Assembly: GCA_002238945.1 (NCBI GenBank)
Contig: MPNI01000024.1
Span: forward strand, 1-38,467
Reading direction: 5' to 3'
DNA: 38,467 bases
From: Proteobacteria bacterium bin106
Lineage (GTDB): Bacteria > Bdellovibrionota_B > Oligoflexia > Oligoflexales > Bin106
Shown: positions 17,419-26,216 of the stretch, piece by piece
How positions within the stretch are numbered: the stretch's first letter is position 1
Layout of the letters: each line of letters opens with the position of its first letter
Notes under the pieces: model-generated
What the model saw: the letters and a program-made list of their open reading frames with translations, nothing else
What the model was told of the DNA's origin: nothing
The model's database searches: none
Translations under genes and position numbers: made by a program

Positions 17419-19092
17419 TCAGTTGTTTTCTTCTTTGAGCATACGTCTGAGAACTTTGCCAACGTTGCTTTTAGGGAGTTCGTCACGGAATTCAATGTAT
17501 TTGGGGATTTTGTAGCCGGTTAAATTCTTTTTGCAATGCTTTAAAACCTCTTCTTCAGTTATGGCTGAATCTTTTTTGACACAGAAAATCTTTACCACTT
17601 CGCCAGATTTTTCATCAGCCACACCCACTGCAGCACAATCTAAGATAGCTGGGTGATGAACCACAACCTCTTCAATTTCATTGGGATAGACATTGAAACC
17701 GCTCACAAGGATCATGTCTTTTTTGCGGTCCACAATATAGACAAAGCCGTTTTCATCGAGCTTGCCAATATCTCCTGTTTTAAAGAAATCATCTTTTGTC
17801 ATGACTTCAGCGGTGGATTCAGGTTTTTGCCAGTAACCTTTCATCACTTGTGGGCCTTTGATGCAAATTTCACCCACCTCACCGATCTTCAGTGAGGTGC
17901 CTTTATCATCTTTAATAACCACTTCTGTGGAACTTATTGGCAGTCCCACACTGCCATTGAAGCTAGCAGCATTCATGGGATTGATACAAGCTGCTGGTGA
18001 GGTTTCGGTGAGGCCATAGGCTTGAGTGAGTACTTTTCCTGTGACTTTTTGCCAATGATCTGCCACAGGTCCTTTGAGGGCCATACCTCCAGCTAATCCC
18101 AGTTTAAGATGGGAAAAATCCAAGCTTTTAAACTGTGGATGATTAAGCAGAGCATTGAACAAAGTATTCACCCCTGTAATGGAGGTAAATGAATGTTTTT
18201 TGAGTTCTTTGATAAATCCAGGAATATCTCTGGGGTTGGTAATAAGGATATTTTCTCCGCCATAGGCTAGAAAGATCATACAGTTAGCTGTAAGAGAGAA
18301 AATATGATAGAGGGGTAAAGCGGTGATGATTTTTTCTTGTCCTTCCACCAAAAGAGGTGAGATCCATAGGATGGATTGCACCACATTGGCCACAATGTTT
18401 TCATGGGTAAGGATAGCTCCTTTTGATAAACCCGTGGTACCACCCGTGTATTGTAGAAAGGCATGATCTTGATAATCTAATGTCACTTCATCATAATCTT
18501 CCATGGCTCCTTTAGCTAAAACAGCTTTGAAGGTATGAGGGCTTGGAAGGTGGTAGGCAGGAATCATCTTTTTGACATATTTGATAACAAAATTAACAAT
18601 CAATTGTTTAGGCAATGGAAAGAGATCACCAATTTCTGTGACAATAATATGTTTGATCTGAGTTTTAGGCAGAGCTTTTTCTAGGGTATGAGCGAAATTT
18701 TTTAGAATAACAATGGTTTCAGCTCCACTGTCTTTGAGTTGATGCTCGAGTTCTCTAGGAGTGTAAAGAGGGTTGACATTGACAATGGTGGCTCCTGCTT
18801 GCAAAGCTCCAAATAAGGCCACTGGATACTGAAGAAGGTTAGGGCACATAATCGCTACCCGATCACCTTTTTTTACATGGAGTACATGTTGCAGATAAGA
18901 AGCAAATTGATTGGCATACATCTTCAATTCACCGTAATTGATGGTGACTCCCATATTGGTGAATGCTGGATAAGAAGAGAATTTCTCACAAGATTTCCTA
19001 AAAATATCTACCAAGGAGCTGTATTCACTGTAATCAGCAAGAGCAGGTATTCCCTCTTGGTAGCTTTGGATCCACGGAAATTCTTGGCTCAT
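17419..19092 (-). CDS. fadD: Long-chain fatty-acid--CoA ligase
   Basis: Activates fatty acids to acyl-CoA via an acyl-adenylate. At 557 residues it has the size of E. coli FadD. The P-loop is YTGGTTGLSKGA (215-226), the adenylate motif YGLTETSP, the hinge region TGDIGKLDENGFVYIVDR with KKDMILVSGFNVYPNEIEEVV (FadD-type signature), and the catalytic Lys in PKSNVGKVLRR near the end. GAGGAG lies six bases before the ATG and fixes the start. No other beta-oxidation gene is adjacent, so the acyl-CoA may serve lipid recycling or uptake of exogenous fatty acids. It is transcribed alone. Confidence 0.96.
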   Translation of the reverse strand: MSQEFPWIQSYQEGIPALADYSEYSSLVDIFRKSCEKFSSYPAFTNMGVTINYGELKMYANQFASYLQHVLHVKKGDRVAIMCPNLLQYPVALFGALQAGATIVNVNPLYTPRELEHQLKDSGAETIVILKNFAHTLEKALPKTQIKHIIVTEIGDLFPLPKQLIVNFVIKYVKKMIPAYHLPSPHTFKAVLAKGAMEDYDEVTLDYQDHAFLQYTGGTTGLSKGAILTHENIVANVVQSILWISPLLVEGQEKIITALPLYHIFSLTANCMIFLAYGGENILITNPRDIPGFIKELKKHSFTSITGVNTLFNALLNHPQFKSLDFSHLKLGLAGGMALKGPVADHWQKVTGKVLTQAYGLTETSPAACINPMNAASFNGSVGLPISSTEVVIKDDKGTSLKIGEVGEICIKGPQVMKGYWQKPESTAEVMTKDDFFKTGDIGKLDENGFVYIVDRKKDMILVSGFNVYPNEIEEVVVHHPAILDCAAVGVADEKSGEVVKIFCVKKDSAITEEEVLKHCKKNLTGYKIPKYIEFRDELPKSNVGKVLRRMLKEENN

Positions 19093-19657
19093 AGTATTCT
19101 CCTCATCGTCAAGTGGTGGAAGGACTCAGCAAAATTGGGGGATCAAGGTAAGATGTTAGCAGTGTTGGTGTCAGTATAATCACACAGTTTATTTTTTCCT
19201 ATAGATAGTTATATATCCATAAAAACATATATAAAGATATATGCTTTGATTTGTTTTTTATCAGAGACACTATCTACAGAATCTACAGACGCTATCCACA
19301 CGGATATGGTGTTGGCAGGTTTGATATCTAAAAAATATATGTTTTTTTTTTTTTTTTTAACAAAAAAAACTATAAAAAAAATCTACAGACGCTATCAACA
19401 CGGATATGGTGTGGGAAGGTTTAATATAAAAAAAATAAAAAAATAGATAAAAAGACCGGTCACGATCAAGACGGTGATACTATGCACTGAAGTCGGATAT
19501 ATTAACTCATACCTTTGCAGTGATTGCAAGAATGTTTTTAAATGTGTGAGCTGTGCAGAATGTGTCAAGATATATTATGAGGTTCTTATTAGCTTTGTCT
19601 ATCAAGGGAGATCAAGAGGTTTTTCATGACAGCTATACGTGACTGCTATGTTTTTTG
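19093..19657. other. 565-base spacer with a long direct repeat and a T-run
   Basis: There is no credible gene. The stretch holds the 47-bp direct repeat pair (19281-19427) and a run of 17 T (19342-19358) between the copies. An open frame spanning these repeats consists of repeat-derived residues and is not accepted. Confidence 0.55.
19281..19427. repeat. Pair of 47-bp direct repeats with 100-base periodicity
   Basis: Copies at 19281-19327 and 19381-19427 differ at four positions; both begin atctacagacgctatc and contain cacggatatggtgt. The intervening 53 bases are A/T homopolymer-rich. Two copies only, no hairpin and no cas genes, so it is not a CRISPR array. Confidence 0.93.
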
Positions 19658-20167
19658 TCATATAGGGGAGGAATAGAGCGGTTCAAAAATACCGAGTTGT
19701 TTATTTTTATACACGCTTCCAGCCGGAAATGCTTGACCATTAATGGCTACATATACGCCACTATGGAGGCATTGTACAAAGGCAATGGCTGTACCGATAT
19801 TGAATAACACATCGTTTTTTTCAGCGAAATAAGGAAGCATGGCTCCGGTGAAGATTATGGTTTTGCACAGAGACTCTTCTGTGAGGTGAGCTTTGATATA
19901 CTCTGCACTTTGAGTCATGGTATCGGTACCATGGGTGATGATGATTTGAGAGGCAGGACAATGTGTTACTTTGTCTGAAATAAGGTTTCGATCCTTGTCT
20001 TCTAAGAGTGTGCTATCCACAAGCATCAAAGTTTCCACTTGAATATCAAGACGACATCTTGCAATGGTGAGACAGTCTTCCACATGAGTTCGACCAAAGG
20101 ATGGTTCCCCACTGATAACATCATAAATTTTATCCATGGTGCCACCGGTGACAAATATTTGAATCAA
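19658..20167 (-). CDS. One-domain asparaginase-like protein
   Basis: A 169-residue protein covering only the N-terminal catalytic domain of type I/II L-asparaginases (normally about 330 residues). Both threonine motifs are present: VTGGTMDK (first Thr, usually TGGTI) and ITHGTDTMTQSA (second Thr and the Asp). The C-terminal domain that completes the active site between subunits is missing, and the gene ends cleanly at a stop, so this is a compact family member rather than an obvious truncation. The start is a TTG at 20167: GGAG lies eight bases before it and no ATG is in frame. Downstream of the putative DNA-binding gene on the same strand with an 80-base gap, so possibly co-transcribed. Activity is inferred. 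Confidence 0.82.
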   Translation of the reverse strand: MIQIFVTGGTMDKIYDVISGEPSFGRTHVEDCLTIARCRLDIQVETLMLVDSTLLEDKDRNLISDKVTHCPASQIIITHGTDTMTQSAEYIKAHLTEESLCKTIIFTGAMLPYFAEKNDVLFNIGTAIAFVQCLHSGVYVAINGQAFPAGSVYKNKQLGIFEPLYSSPI

Positions 20168-20247
20168 GACATAATCTCCAATGAAGTGTATTCAGTGAAA
20201 ATAGATGCCCAAGCAGATATGTCTATAACTGATAGAATCAGTGTTGT

Positions 20248-20730
20248 TTACGGATGCTTGGCAGAATCTTTGTTATTTTTAGACGTAGAAGGGGAGCTCT
20301 TTACAGCATTTTTATTTTTCTTATCTGCTTGTGGCTGCTGATTTTTTTTTGTTGTTATTGCAGTTGCAGATGCAGCTTGTTCTTTAAGGTAAACATCGGT
20401 TTGACGTAACCATTCTTCAAGAAATTCAATCATGATATCGCCACGTTCAAGATTCAATTGCTTGAGTCTTTCATTCATACGCTCTCTGAGCTCAAGGCTA
20501 CAGTGAAAGCGAAATTCCACAGACTTAGCAGCTTGATCTTTGGCAGAAGCTCCAGCACGTTTGGGTGTTGTATCTTTTTGAGAACTCTTTTGAGTTTGGG
20601 TGCTGGATTTCTTAGCCTTAGAAGAAGCTTTTGGAGCTGCAGGTGTAGTCGCTACGACAGGTGTCGTTGCTATAGGGTTGGTTTGTGTTGATGGTTTAGT
20701 TGCAGTTTGACTTTGAGATGGCGTGTTCAT
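20248..20730 (-). CDS. Low-complexity protein with a putative ribbon-helix-helix-like core
   Basis: A 160-residue protein, starting at ATG 20730 because AAGGA lies six bases before it (an in-frame ATG at 20745 lacks a site). The N-terminal about 70 residues are Thr/Ala/Lys/Ser/Pro-rich and the C-terminal about 45 are Lys/Asn/Ser-rich; both look disordered. Between them, VEFRFHCSLELRERMNERLK then QLNLERGDIMIEFLEEWLRQ has the strand-helix-helix outline of Arc/MetJ-type regulators, but that is only a pattern match. Basic flanks suggest nucleic-acid binding. It probably heads a two-gene unit with the asparaginase-like gene. Confidence 0.7.
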   Translation of the reverse strand: MNTPSQSQTATKPSTQTNPIATTPVVATTPAAPKASSKAKKSSTQTQKSSQKDTTPKRAGASAKDQAAKSVEFRFHCSLELRERMNERLKQLNLERGDIMIEFLEEWLRQTDVYLKEQAASATAITTKKNQQPQADKKNKNAVKSSPSTSKNNKDSAKHP

Positions 20731-20891
20731 AGTAAAATCCTTCATCGAATCAATATGTCATTTCGGTTAATATCAGTGTCTTAGTTATCCATGTATTCAT
20801 ATTTCGGTTATCCATATTTCAGTTGCATATCAGTATCATATAATTCAGACAATATTTCACAACATCAAATGTTATGAAGATGTGTCTTCAT

Positions 20892-20926
20892 AGCTAGTTT
20901 TCAAAGCTAGTTTTCAAAGCGAGTTT
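20892..20926. repeat. 13-bp tandem duplication plus variant
   Basis: agctagttttcaa at 20892-20904 and 20905-20917, followed by a diverged third start agcgagttt. Confidence 0.85.
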
Positions 20927-21100
20927 CCCCAAAAAGTGAAACGAACAAGCAAGGATAGTGTGTTTCAGTGTCGCTAGACCTTTACATGTATGGCAGTGTG
21001 AGTGGATATATTATGTGTAGGGTTGCATGTGAGTATCACACGTAGGCATCATTATAAGGATAAGGATTTTGCCTTGTTTTTCAAGACTTATGAGCATCAG

Positions 21101-21139
21101 TACTCATCCGTATTACTCATCCGTATTACTCATCCGTCA
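21101..21139. repeat. 13-bp tandem repeat, three copies
   Basis: Unit tactcatccgtat at 21101-21113 and 21114-21126, with a third copy (21127-21139) differing in the last two bases. Confidence 0.93.
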
Positions 21140-21416
21140 GTAGTACTATGGTATGGGCATGCTTGATGTGATGATGTAGCGATAGCCTATATGTGGTGCG
21201 TGTTGGTGTTATGATCCTTATGTGTATGCTATGAAAATCCGTGAGGCCTTTCCTCGCTGGATGAAGATTATAGCCGAAAGGATTGTTTAAATCAATGAGA
21301 ATGTCTTTTTTTTACGATAGTTTATATTTATTGGAGTTGTTACCTTCGTTTCTTTGGATAGCCGGTGAGTGGTGCTTGTGTTTGAGTGTTTTTGGCAGAG
21401 ATGGGTGTTGAAAGTG

Positions 21417-24400
21417 ATGTTGAACATAATAATAACCTTGTTTAAGGCAGTGAGCTATCCTTTTACCTTGTTGGTGAAGATGGTTCAGAGGGTGATGCGC
21501 TTTTTGGGTTTTGTCACATGGTTTAAGGCAGCTTTTTTTGTATTGATACTGGTGTTTTTTTTAGGGATGTTTTTTGATTCGCCATATATTCACCGTGTTG
21601 TTGAAGGACTGATTAACAAGGTTTCAGAAGATGTACAGCTAGTGGATATCCGTTTCAATAAGCTGCAACTGAGTTTAATACCCCTTAAAGCAGAGTTGTT
21701 TCATCTGGAAGTGTCTGATAGTGAGAGTGGTGAGTCATTGGTGGTGGCTAATCATGTGGTTATGAATGTATCGTTTATTTCTTTGCTCTTAGGGCAATTT
21801 CGTTTGTCTAATGTGGTTTGTGAAGAGGTGTTGGTGCATCACAGTGAGTTGATGGATTTTATTCAATCACCACGTCTTAAGCAGTGGCGGAGTACTTCGA
21901 AAGCTTTACAAAAACCTCTTGAGAAGCTTGGACTCGCACAGTTACAGGATGCTGATTCTGGGGGTTATGTTTTTTCAGCTGAAAAGATGGTGCAAAGATT
22001 GATAATTCGTCATGGACGTTTTGATCAGAAAGCATGGCAGATAGAGGGTTTTGATTTTGCTGCACGTGGTTTTGAAGTGGATTTGGATTTTGATGGTTTG
22101 GATCGTGGCAGTGGTTTTATGGAGCTTGATGGATTGCGTGTCCAAAATCGTATCTATAGTTACATTGAAGAGGGGCGGTTGGATGTGGACGTGAGCTGGG
22201 AGGATGGCAAGTTCCGCTTTCGTCAGGTGGATTTTCAATCACGTAATGTCCTTTTTAAAGGCTCTATTTTGCAGGCTTCAGAGCAGATATTGAGTGGGGA
22301 TTTTCAGGTTCAAGGTCAGTTTACAGCCCCGATGTCTCTTTTGGGTCAGTATCTTGGTGCTGCTCATCAAAGCGGTTGGCTTAAAGGTGATGTGACAGGA
22401 AAAGTGGCTGTGTCAGATAAGCCTGCGTTAGATCTTCGTGGTGCCATGGTGGTTGAAGATGGTATTTTGGGTGGATTTCAATTACTCAATAGTTCTTTTG
22501 ATTACATTCTTACTGAGAATCGCTTGGATTTTTCGCAGTTAGTGATTGCCAACAGTTATGGTGGTGATCCGTTAGCTACAGGTAGTGGTTGGATTGATTT
22601 CTCTTCTCCAACGCCTTACAGTTTTTCTCTTACACCGCAGTTATTGAGTTTGTCTCACATTTTCCAAATCACCAAGGTGTATGGAGAGAGTGTGGATAGT
22701 TTGATATCAGGAGAAGCTTTTCGTATTTATGGCACTATGCAACCTTTTAAACTGTATGCCAGTGGCACCAATACTTTTAAGCAACTGCGTATTGCTCATG
22801 TGAAGCCTAGTGATAGTGATGTCTATCCAGATTGTAAACTCCGTTTTGAGTTGCTTTTTGATAGCAAGCATATGGATTTTCGTGAGGCTACAGGGGAGTG
22901 CTTTTTTTTGCAGCAAAAAGATAGCGATCCTCTGTCTTTAGATGGCACCATATCGTTTGCTAAACCTGAAATGCACATAGAGGTGGGATTGCAAGCAACA
23001 CATCTTAAACCTTATCAAGCCTTTACAGGCCTTGATATACGAGGACGTGCTGCGGATATAGATCTTAACATTTATAGAAAAAAGGATGGTGGGATATCTT
23101 TAGCATTAGAGGGCAAAGCTGATGAGGTGGCTTTTTCAGGTTTGGATTTAGACAGTGTTAAGTTATCTCTTGAATGGGATATTGCTAAAAAATTACTGTT
23201 ATGTAAAACCCTTCGTTCTCAGCGTGATAGTCATTCTTCTTTGCAAAAAGATGTACGCAGTTACATGGAATTGAAGCAAGGAAAGTATGATTACGGTAAG
23301 GGTTTGGTGAATTTTGCCATTAAAGCAGAGCACATTGCTAGCGAAGATTTTTCTCATTTTATGGACCTTTTAGCTCCAAATAGCGATGTTAGCGCCCAGG
23401 ATATGGCATGGGACCTTCAAGTGGATATGGCCCTTGAGCGTCCTGATCATTTGCATGTGAGTGGTACGATGAGTGGTAAGGATTTTATAAGGGATGGTCA
23501 CAAGCTTGCGCGTGGTTTTTTGGGTGATTTTTCTTTAAAAGAAGGCAAGCTTCAATTTCATCATACACGTCTTAAAGTACGTGATTCACTGATCATGAAT
23601 GTGAGTGGTCGTATAGATTCTCCGAGCTCTTCACTTAAGGATTTATGGGATCCGCAGGCTATGATGGATATCCGCTGGGAGATGCTTGAAAAACCATCAT
23701 CTCGGGTGGTTTCATCTCCTGTAACAGTTTTTTCGGATCTTCCTTATGTGGGAGGCTACTTTCCATCCACATCTTTTAAAGGGATATTATCGAGTAAGGG
23801 CCAAATGAGTGGCTTGTTGGGAGCTCCTTCGGGCAAGGTGGTGTTAAGTGGTAAAGATATAGAGGGTTTATCGGATATATCATCTTTCCATGGTGTGTGG
23901 GAGTTACAAGAAGGTTTATCGCGTTATGATATTTCCTTTGGTGAGGCTGAGTTATCACTTACAGGCAATGTGGATGTATTAGAGAAGCGCTATTCTGTAT
24001 TTCTTAGCGGTAAAAATTTCGATATTTTGCCGTATTTGATGGTAGGTCTATCATCAAAGCACACACTATCTCAGAGTAGGGATTCTCAGAATCGTGTGGT
24101 GATGGATGGCCACATGTCTTTGGAGGGCCATTTCGATGGTTCTTTGCGAGGTAAATTGGATATATCTCGATTGGATGTGATATCTGCTGCCATTGCCGGA
24201 GCTCGCCAAAGTCCGTGGTTTTTAACTCTTGAAAGTCCTGCTTCCATTGCGGTGGATAATGGGGTGTTAAAGATGACGAAACCCTTGGTGATGAAAAACC
24301 AATGGACACGTTTACGACTCGCTTTAGATCCGGTGGAATCGAAGTTAGAGGATGTGAACTTTGCTCTGCTTGGCAAGATGGAATCACGTATTATTAAGGC

Positions 24401-25745
24401 TTTTTTCCCTAAATTTCGTCAAATCAGTGGTCCTATTCAGTTAGAAGGTTATGTGGGATCTCAGTCTAAGGGCAAGCAAGGATCGCGTTATAAGTTAGCT
24501 TTGTCAGCTGACAAAGCTAACCCTCTGACAGTGGGTTATGAGGGGATGTATCCTTTATTTCGTGATGTGACGTTTGAGGCATATATAGATGATAGTGGTT
24601 TATATTTAGCGGAGTTGCATGCACGTAAAGGATCAGGGCGTCTTAAGGCTTCGGGAATGATTCCATGGTCTGTGACGGATTCTGCAGGTGCCACAAAACC
24701 TGCCAGTGGTATTGATATTGAAATGAAGGGAGGCTTGTTTCGTTTTGATTCGAACTTTTTAGGTCCGGTAGCCACGGTAGTGGATGCTGATCTTTTTTTA
24801 AAAAACCAGCCATGGTTGCTTTCAGGACAAGTGGATATTGTTGAGGCTCAATCAAGGCGCAGTTTGAATATTTTTGAAGATTTGTTGATGGTGAATGTGG
24901 TGAATTTTGAGCCTGGCTTTGATAGTAGCACAAAAGAGGGATTGTCTTTGGATATCAAAATCCAAGCTGATGAATCTTTGAGAGTGGATAATTACCCTTT
25001 ATCTTTGGTGGCTGGAGGGGATATTGATGTGAAGGGCAGTTCCAGTCAGCCTATTATCAGTGGTTATGTGGATATTCCTCGAGGCAAAGTGTTTTACAAG
25101 CGTGAGTATGAGATCATTGAAGGTTCTTTGCTGTTTGAATATGCTGTGGATTTCAATCCCTTTCTTGAGGCTCGAGCTCAAACTCAGGTGGGAGATTATT
25201 TGGTGATTGTGGAAATGCGTGGTTATTTCTCAGATCCTACTTTAGAGTTTTATACAGATCCTCCTACTCGCCAGAGTGGCGAGGCATTATCGCGTTTTGA
25301 TATTCTCTATCTTATGGCTAATGGCAGATTGCCGGAACGTGATTTGAGTTGGGGCTTGCAACAGGAGGTGTTGCTGAGTGAGGGCTTGAATATTGCTTTT
25401 AATATGGTGAATCAGAGAATAGCAGAGGTGATTACTTTGGATGAAAACTCTTTTATTCAAGATTTCAATATTTCCTCTTTTACTTCAGCACGTACCGGAG
25501 AGACCCGCTTAAGAGCTGAAGCACCTATTAATACCGGACAAGAGAAACTCGGTATTATTTTACGCTCTGATGTGGAAGCTTTGGGACTGAGAGCTGAGTA
25601 TGAACTCGATGATAATGTGGCCACTTCTTTGAATTACTTTCGTCTTATTGACCCACAATCACAGGAACGGGCTAGTATTGGCAATTTTCCCACAGAAAAA
25701 GTAGATGCTAGCCTGGGATTACGTTTTCGCTTTTCATTTCCGTAA
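21417..25745 (+). CDS. tamB: TamB-like envelope protein (translocation and assembly module / AsmA-like lipid-transfer family)
   Basis: A giant single-span protein of about 1440 residues. TamB/AsmA-like proteins anchor in the inner membrane and bridge the periplasm, now thought to carry phospholipid and to help outer-membrane protein assembly with TamA. One hydrophobic anchor (WFKAAFFVLILVFFLGMFF) is near the N-terminus. A very long beta-rich repetitive region follows, and then the family's C-terminal domain: ISGYVDIPRGKVFYKREYEI, then FNPFLEARAQTQVGDYLVIV, YFSDPTLEFYTDPP, and SRFDILYLMANGR. The start is uncertain: ATG 21417 is used, but a GTG at 21369 and ATGs at 21480 and 21495 are in frame, and none has a strong ribosome site. 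TamA is not nearby. It probably leads the four-gene run to 28959. Confidence 0.92.
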   Translation: MLNIIITLFKAVSYPFTLLVKMVQRVMRFLGFVTWFKAAFFVLILVFFLGMFFDSPYIHRVVEGLINKVSEDVQLVDIRFNKLQLSLIPLKAELFHLEVSDSESGESLVVANHVVMNVSFISLLLGQFRLSNVVCEEVLVHHSELMDFIQSPRLKQWRSTSKALQKPLEKLGLAQLQDADSGGYVFSAEKMVQRLIIRHGRFDQKAWQIEGFDFAARGFEVDLDFDGLDRGSGFMELDGLRVQNRIYSYIEEGRLDVDVSWEDGKFRFRQVDFQSRNVLFKGSILQASEQILSGDFQVQGQFTAPMSLLGQYLGAAHQSGWLKGDVTGKVAVSDKPALDLRGAMVVEDGILGGFQLLNSSFDYILTENRLDFSQLVIANSYGGDPLATGSGWIDFSSPTPYSFSLTPQLLSLSHIFQITKVYGESVDSLISGEAFRIYGTMQPFKLYASGTNTFKQLRIAHVKPSDSDVYPDCKLRFELLFDSKHMDFREATGECFFLQQKDSDPLSLDGTISFAKPEMHIEVGLQATHLKPYQAFTGLDIRGRAADIDLNIYRKKDGGISLALEGKADEVAFSGLDLDSVKLSLEWDIAKKLLLCKTLRSQRDSHSSLQKDVRSYMELKQGKYDYGKGLVNFAIKAEHIASEDFSHFMDLLAPNSDVSAQDMAWDLQVDMALERPDHLHVSGTMSGKDFIRDGHKLARGFLGDFSLKEGKLQFHHTRLKVRDSLIMNVSGRIDSPSSSLKDLWDPQAMMDIRWEMLEKPSSRVVSSPVTVFSDLPYVGGYFPSTSFKGILSSKGQMSGLLGAPSGKVVLSGKDIEGLSDISSFHGVWELQEGLSRYDISFGEAELSLTGNVDVLEKRYSVFLSGKNFDILPYLMVGLSSKHTLSQSRDSQNRVVMDGHMSLEGHFDGSLRGKLDISRLDVISAAIAGARQSPWFLTLESPASIAVDNGVLKMTKPLVMKNQWTRLRLALDPVESKLEDVNFALLGKMESRIIKAFFPKFRQISGPIQLEGYVGSQSKGKQGSRYKLALSADKANPLTVGYEGMYPLFRDVTFEAYIDDSGLYLAELHARKGSGRLKASGMIPWSVTDSAGATKPASGIDIEMKGGLFRFDSNFLGPVATVVDADLFLKNQPWLLSGQVDIVEAQSRRSLNIFEDLLMVNVVNFEPGFDSSTKEGLSLDIKIQADESLRVDNYPLSLVAGGDIDVKGSSSQPIISGYVDIPRGKVFYKREYEIIEGSLLFEYAVDFNPFLEARAQTQVGDYLVIVEMRGYFSDPTLEFYTDPPTRQSGEALSRFDILYLMANGRLPERDLSWGLQQEVLLSEGLNIAFNMVNQRIAEVITLDENSFIQDFNISSFTSARTGETRLRAEAPINTGQEKLGIILRSDVEALGLRAEYELDDNVATSLNYFRLIDPQSQERASIGNFPTEKVDASLGLRFRFSFP

Positions 25746-25837
25746 TACCGTGTTGTGATACCTAGGATTTAGGCTGGCTTGTGGATAGAAATAGATGGTT
25801 TGTGTGTTTTGAAAGCTCTAAGTAAGGTGTACGATCC

Positions 25838-26170
25838 ATGAACATGATTGCGAGCCATGTAGTAGACATGATACAAGAATCACCACCACAACAACCAGAA
25901 GAATCACAGCCCCCCAAATCTTCTTACGGACTAGGTTCTCGTTTGGTGGCGGCAGGTTTTGTGTTGATGATTCTCATAGGAAGTGTGGGGCTTTTGCCAT
26001 CTGCTGGATCATCGCTTATGAATCACTTTCTTTTCTACGGCTTTTATGGTGGAGCTTTTTTAGTGGCTGTGGGAGGAGGAATGATGCTGTATAGACGTCT
26101 CTTGGGTGATGGTAGTGATGAAGTGGAAGTAGAGTCAGAGCTAGAACCAGAAATAAAACCTGAACCATAA
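25838..26170 (+). CDS. Small two-helix membrane protein
   Basis: A 110-residue protein I do not recognise. A Pro/Gln/Ser-rich N-terminus (1-33) is followed by two hydrophobic helices (about 36-56, LVAAGFVLMILIGSVGLLPSA, and about 64-86 with Gly-rich GAFLVAVGGGMML). It ends in an acidic EVEVESELEPEIKPEP tail, suggesting both termini are cytosolic. AAGG lies about ten bases before the ATG. It sits 92 bases after tamB and 46 bases before the helicase, all on the plus strand, so it is likely part of the same operon. A link to TamB or to membrane maintenance is only a guess from position. Confidence 0.72.
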   Translation: MNMIASHVVDMIQESPPQQPEESQPPKSSYGLGSRLVAAGFVLMILIGSVGLLPSAGSSLMNHFLFYGFYGGAFLVAVGGGMMLYRRLLGDGSDEVEVESELEPEIKPEP

Positions 26171-26216
26171 AGCAGCCAAAACCTGATAACAGAAACAGGA
26201 CTATGAGTCATTTATC

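Larger units (their letters stand above)
20731..21416. other. Divergent spacer upstream of tamB with two 13-bp repeat arrays
   Basis: 686 bases with no credible gene. It contains agctagttttcaa twice plus a variant (20892-20926) and a three-copy 13-bp array (21101-21139). Near 20780-20830, wording such as tatttcggttatccat and tatttcagttgcat also recurs. A gaggcctttcctc inverted motif occurs near 21242. I found no RNA gene or named regulatory site. Confidence 0.5.

Noticed and set aside
19281-19427. Possible minimal CRISPR array
   Set aside because: Only two repeats of 47 bp with a low-complexity interval, no hairpin in the repeat and no cas genes. The other short arrays are head-to-tail without spacers.
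19246-19446. Plus-strand frame of 66 residues in the fadD upstream spacer
   Set aside because: It consists of the 47-bp direct repeats and the T-run read as protein; no ribosome site and no family.
24004-24933. Several minus-strand frames inside tamB
   Set aside because: They mirror the strongly biased codon use of tamB; nothing in them is recognisable.
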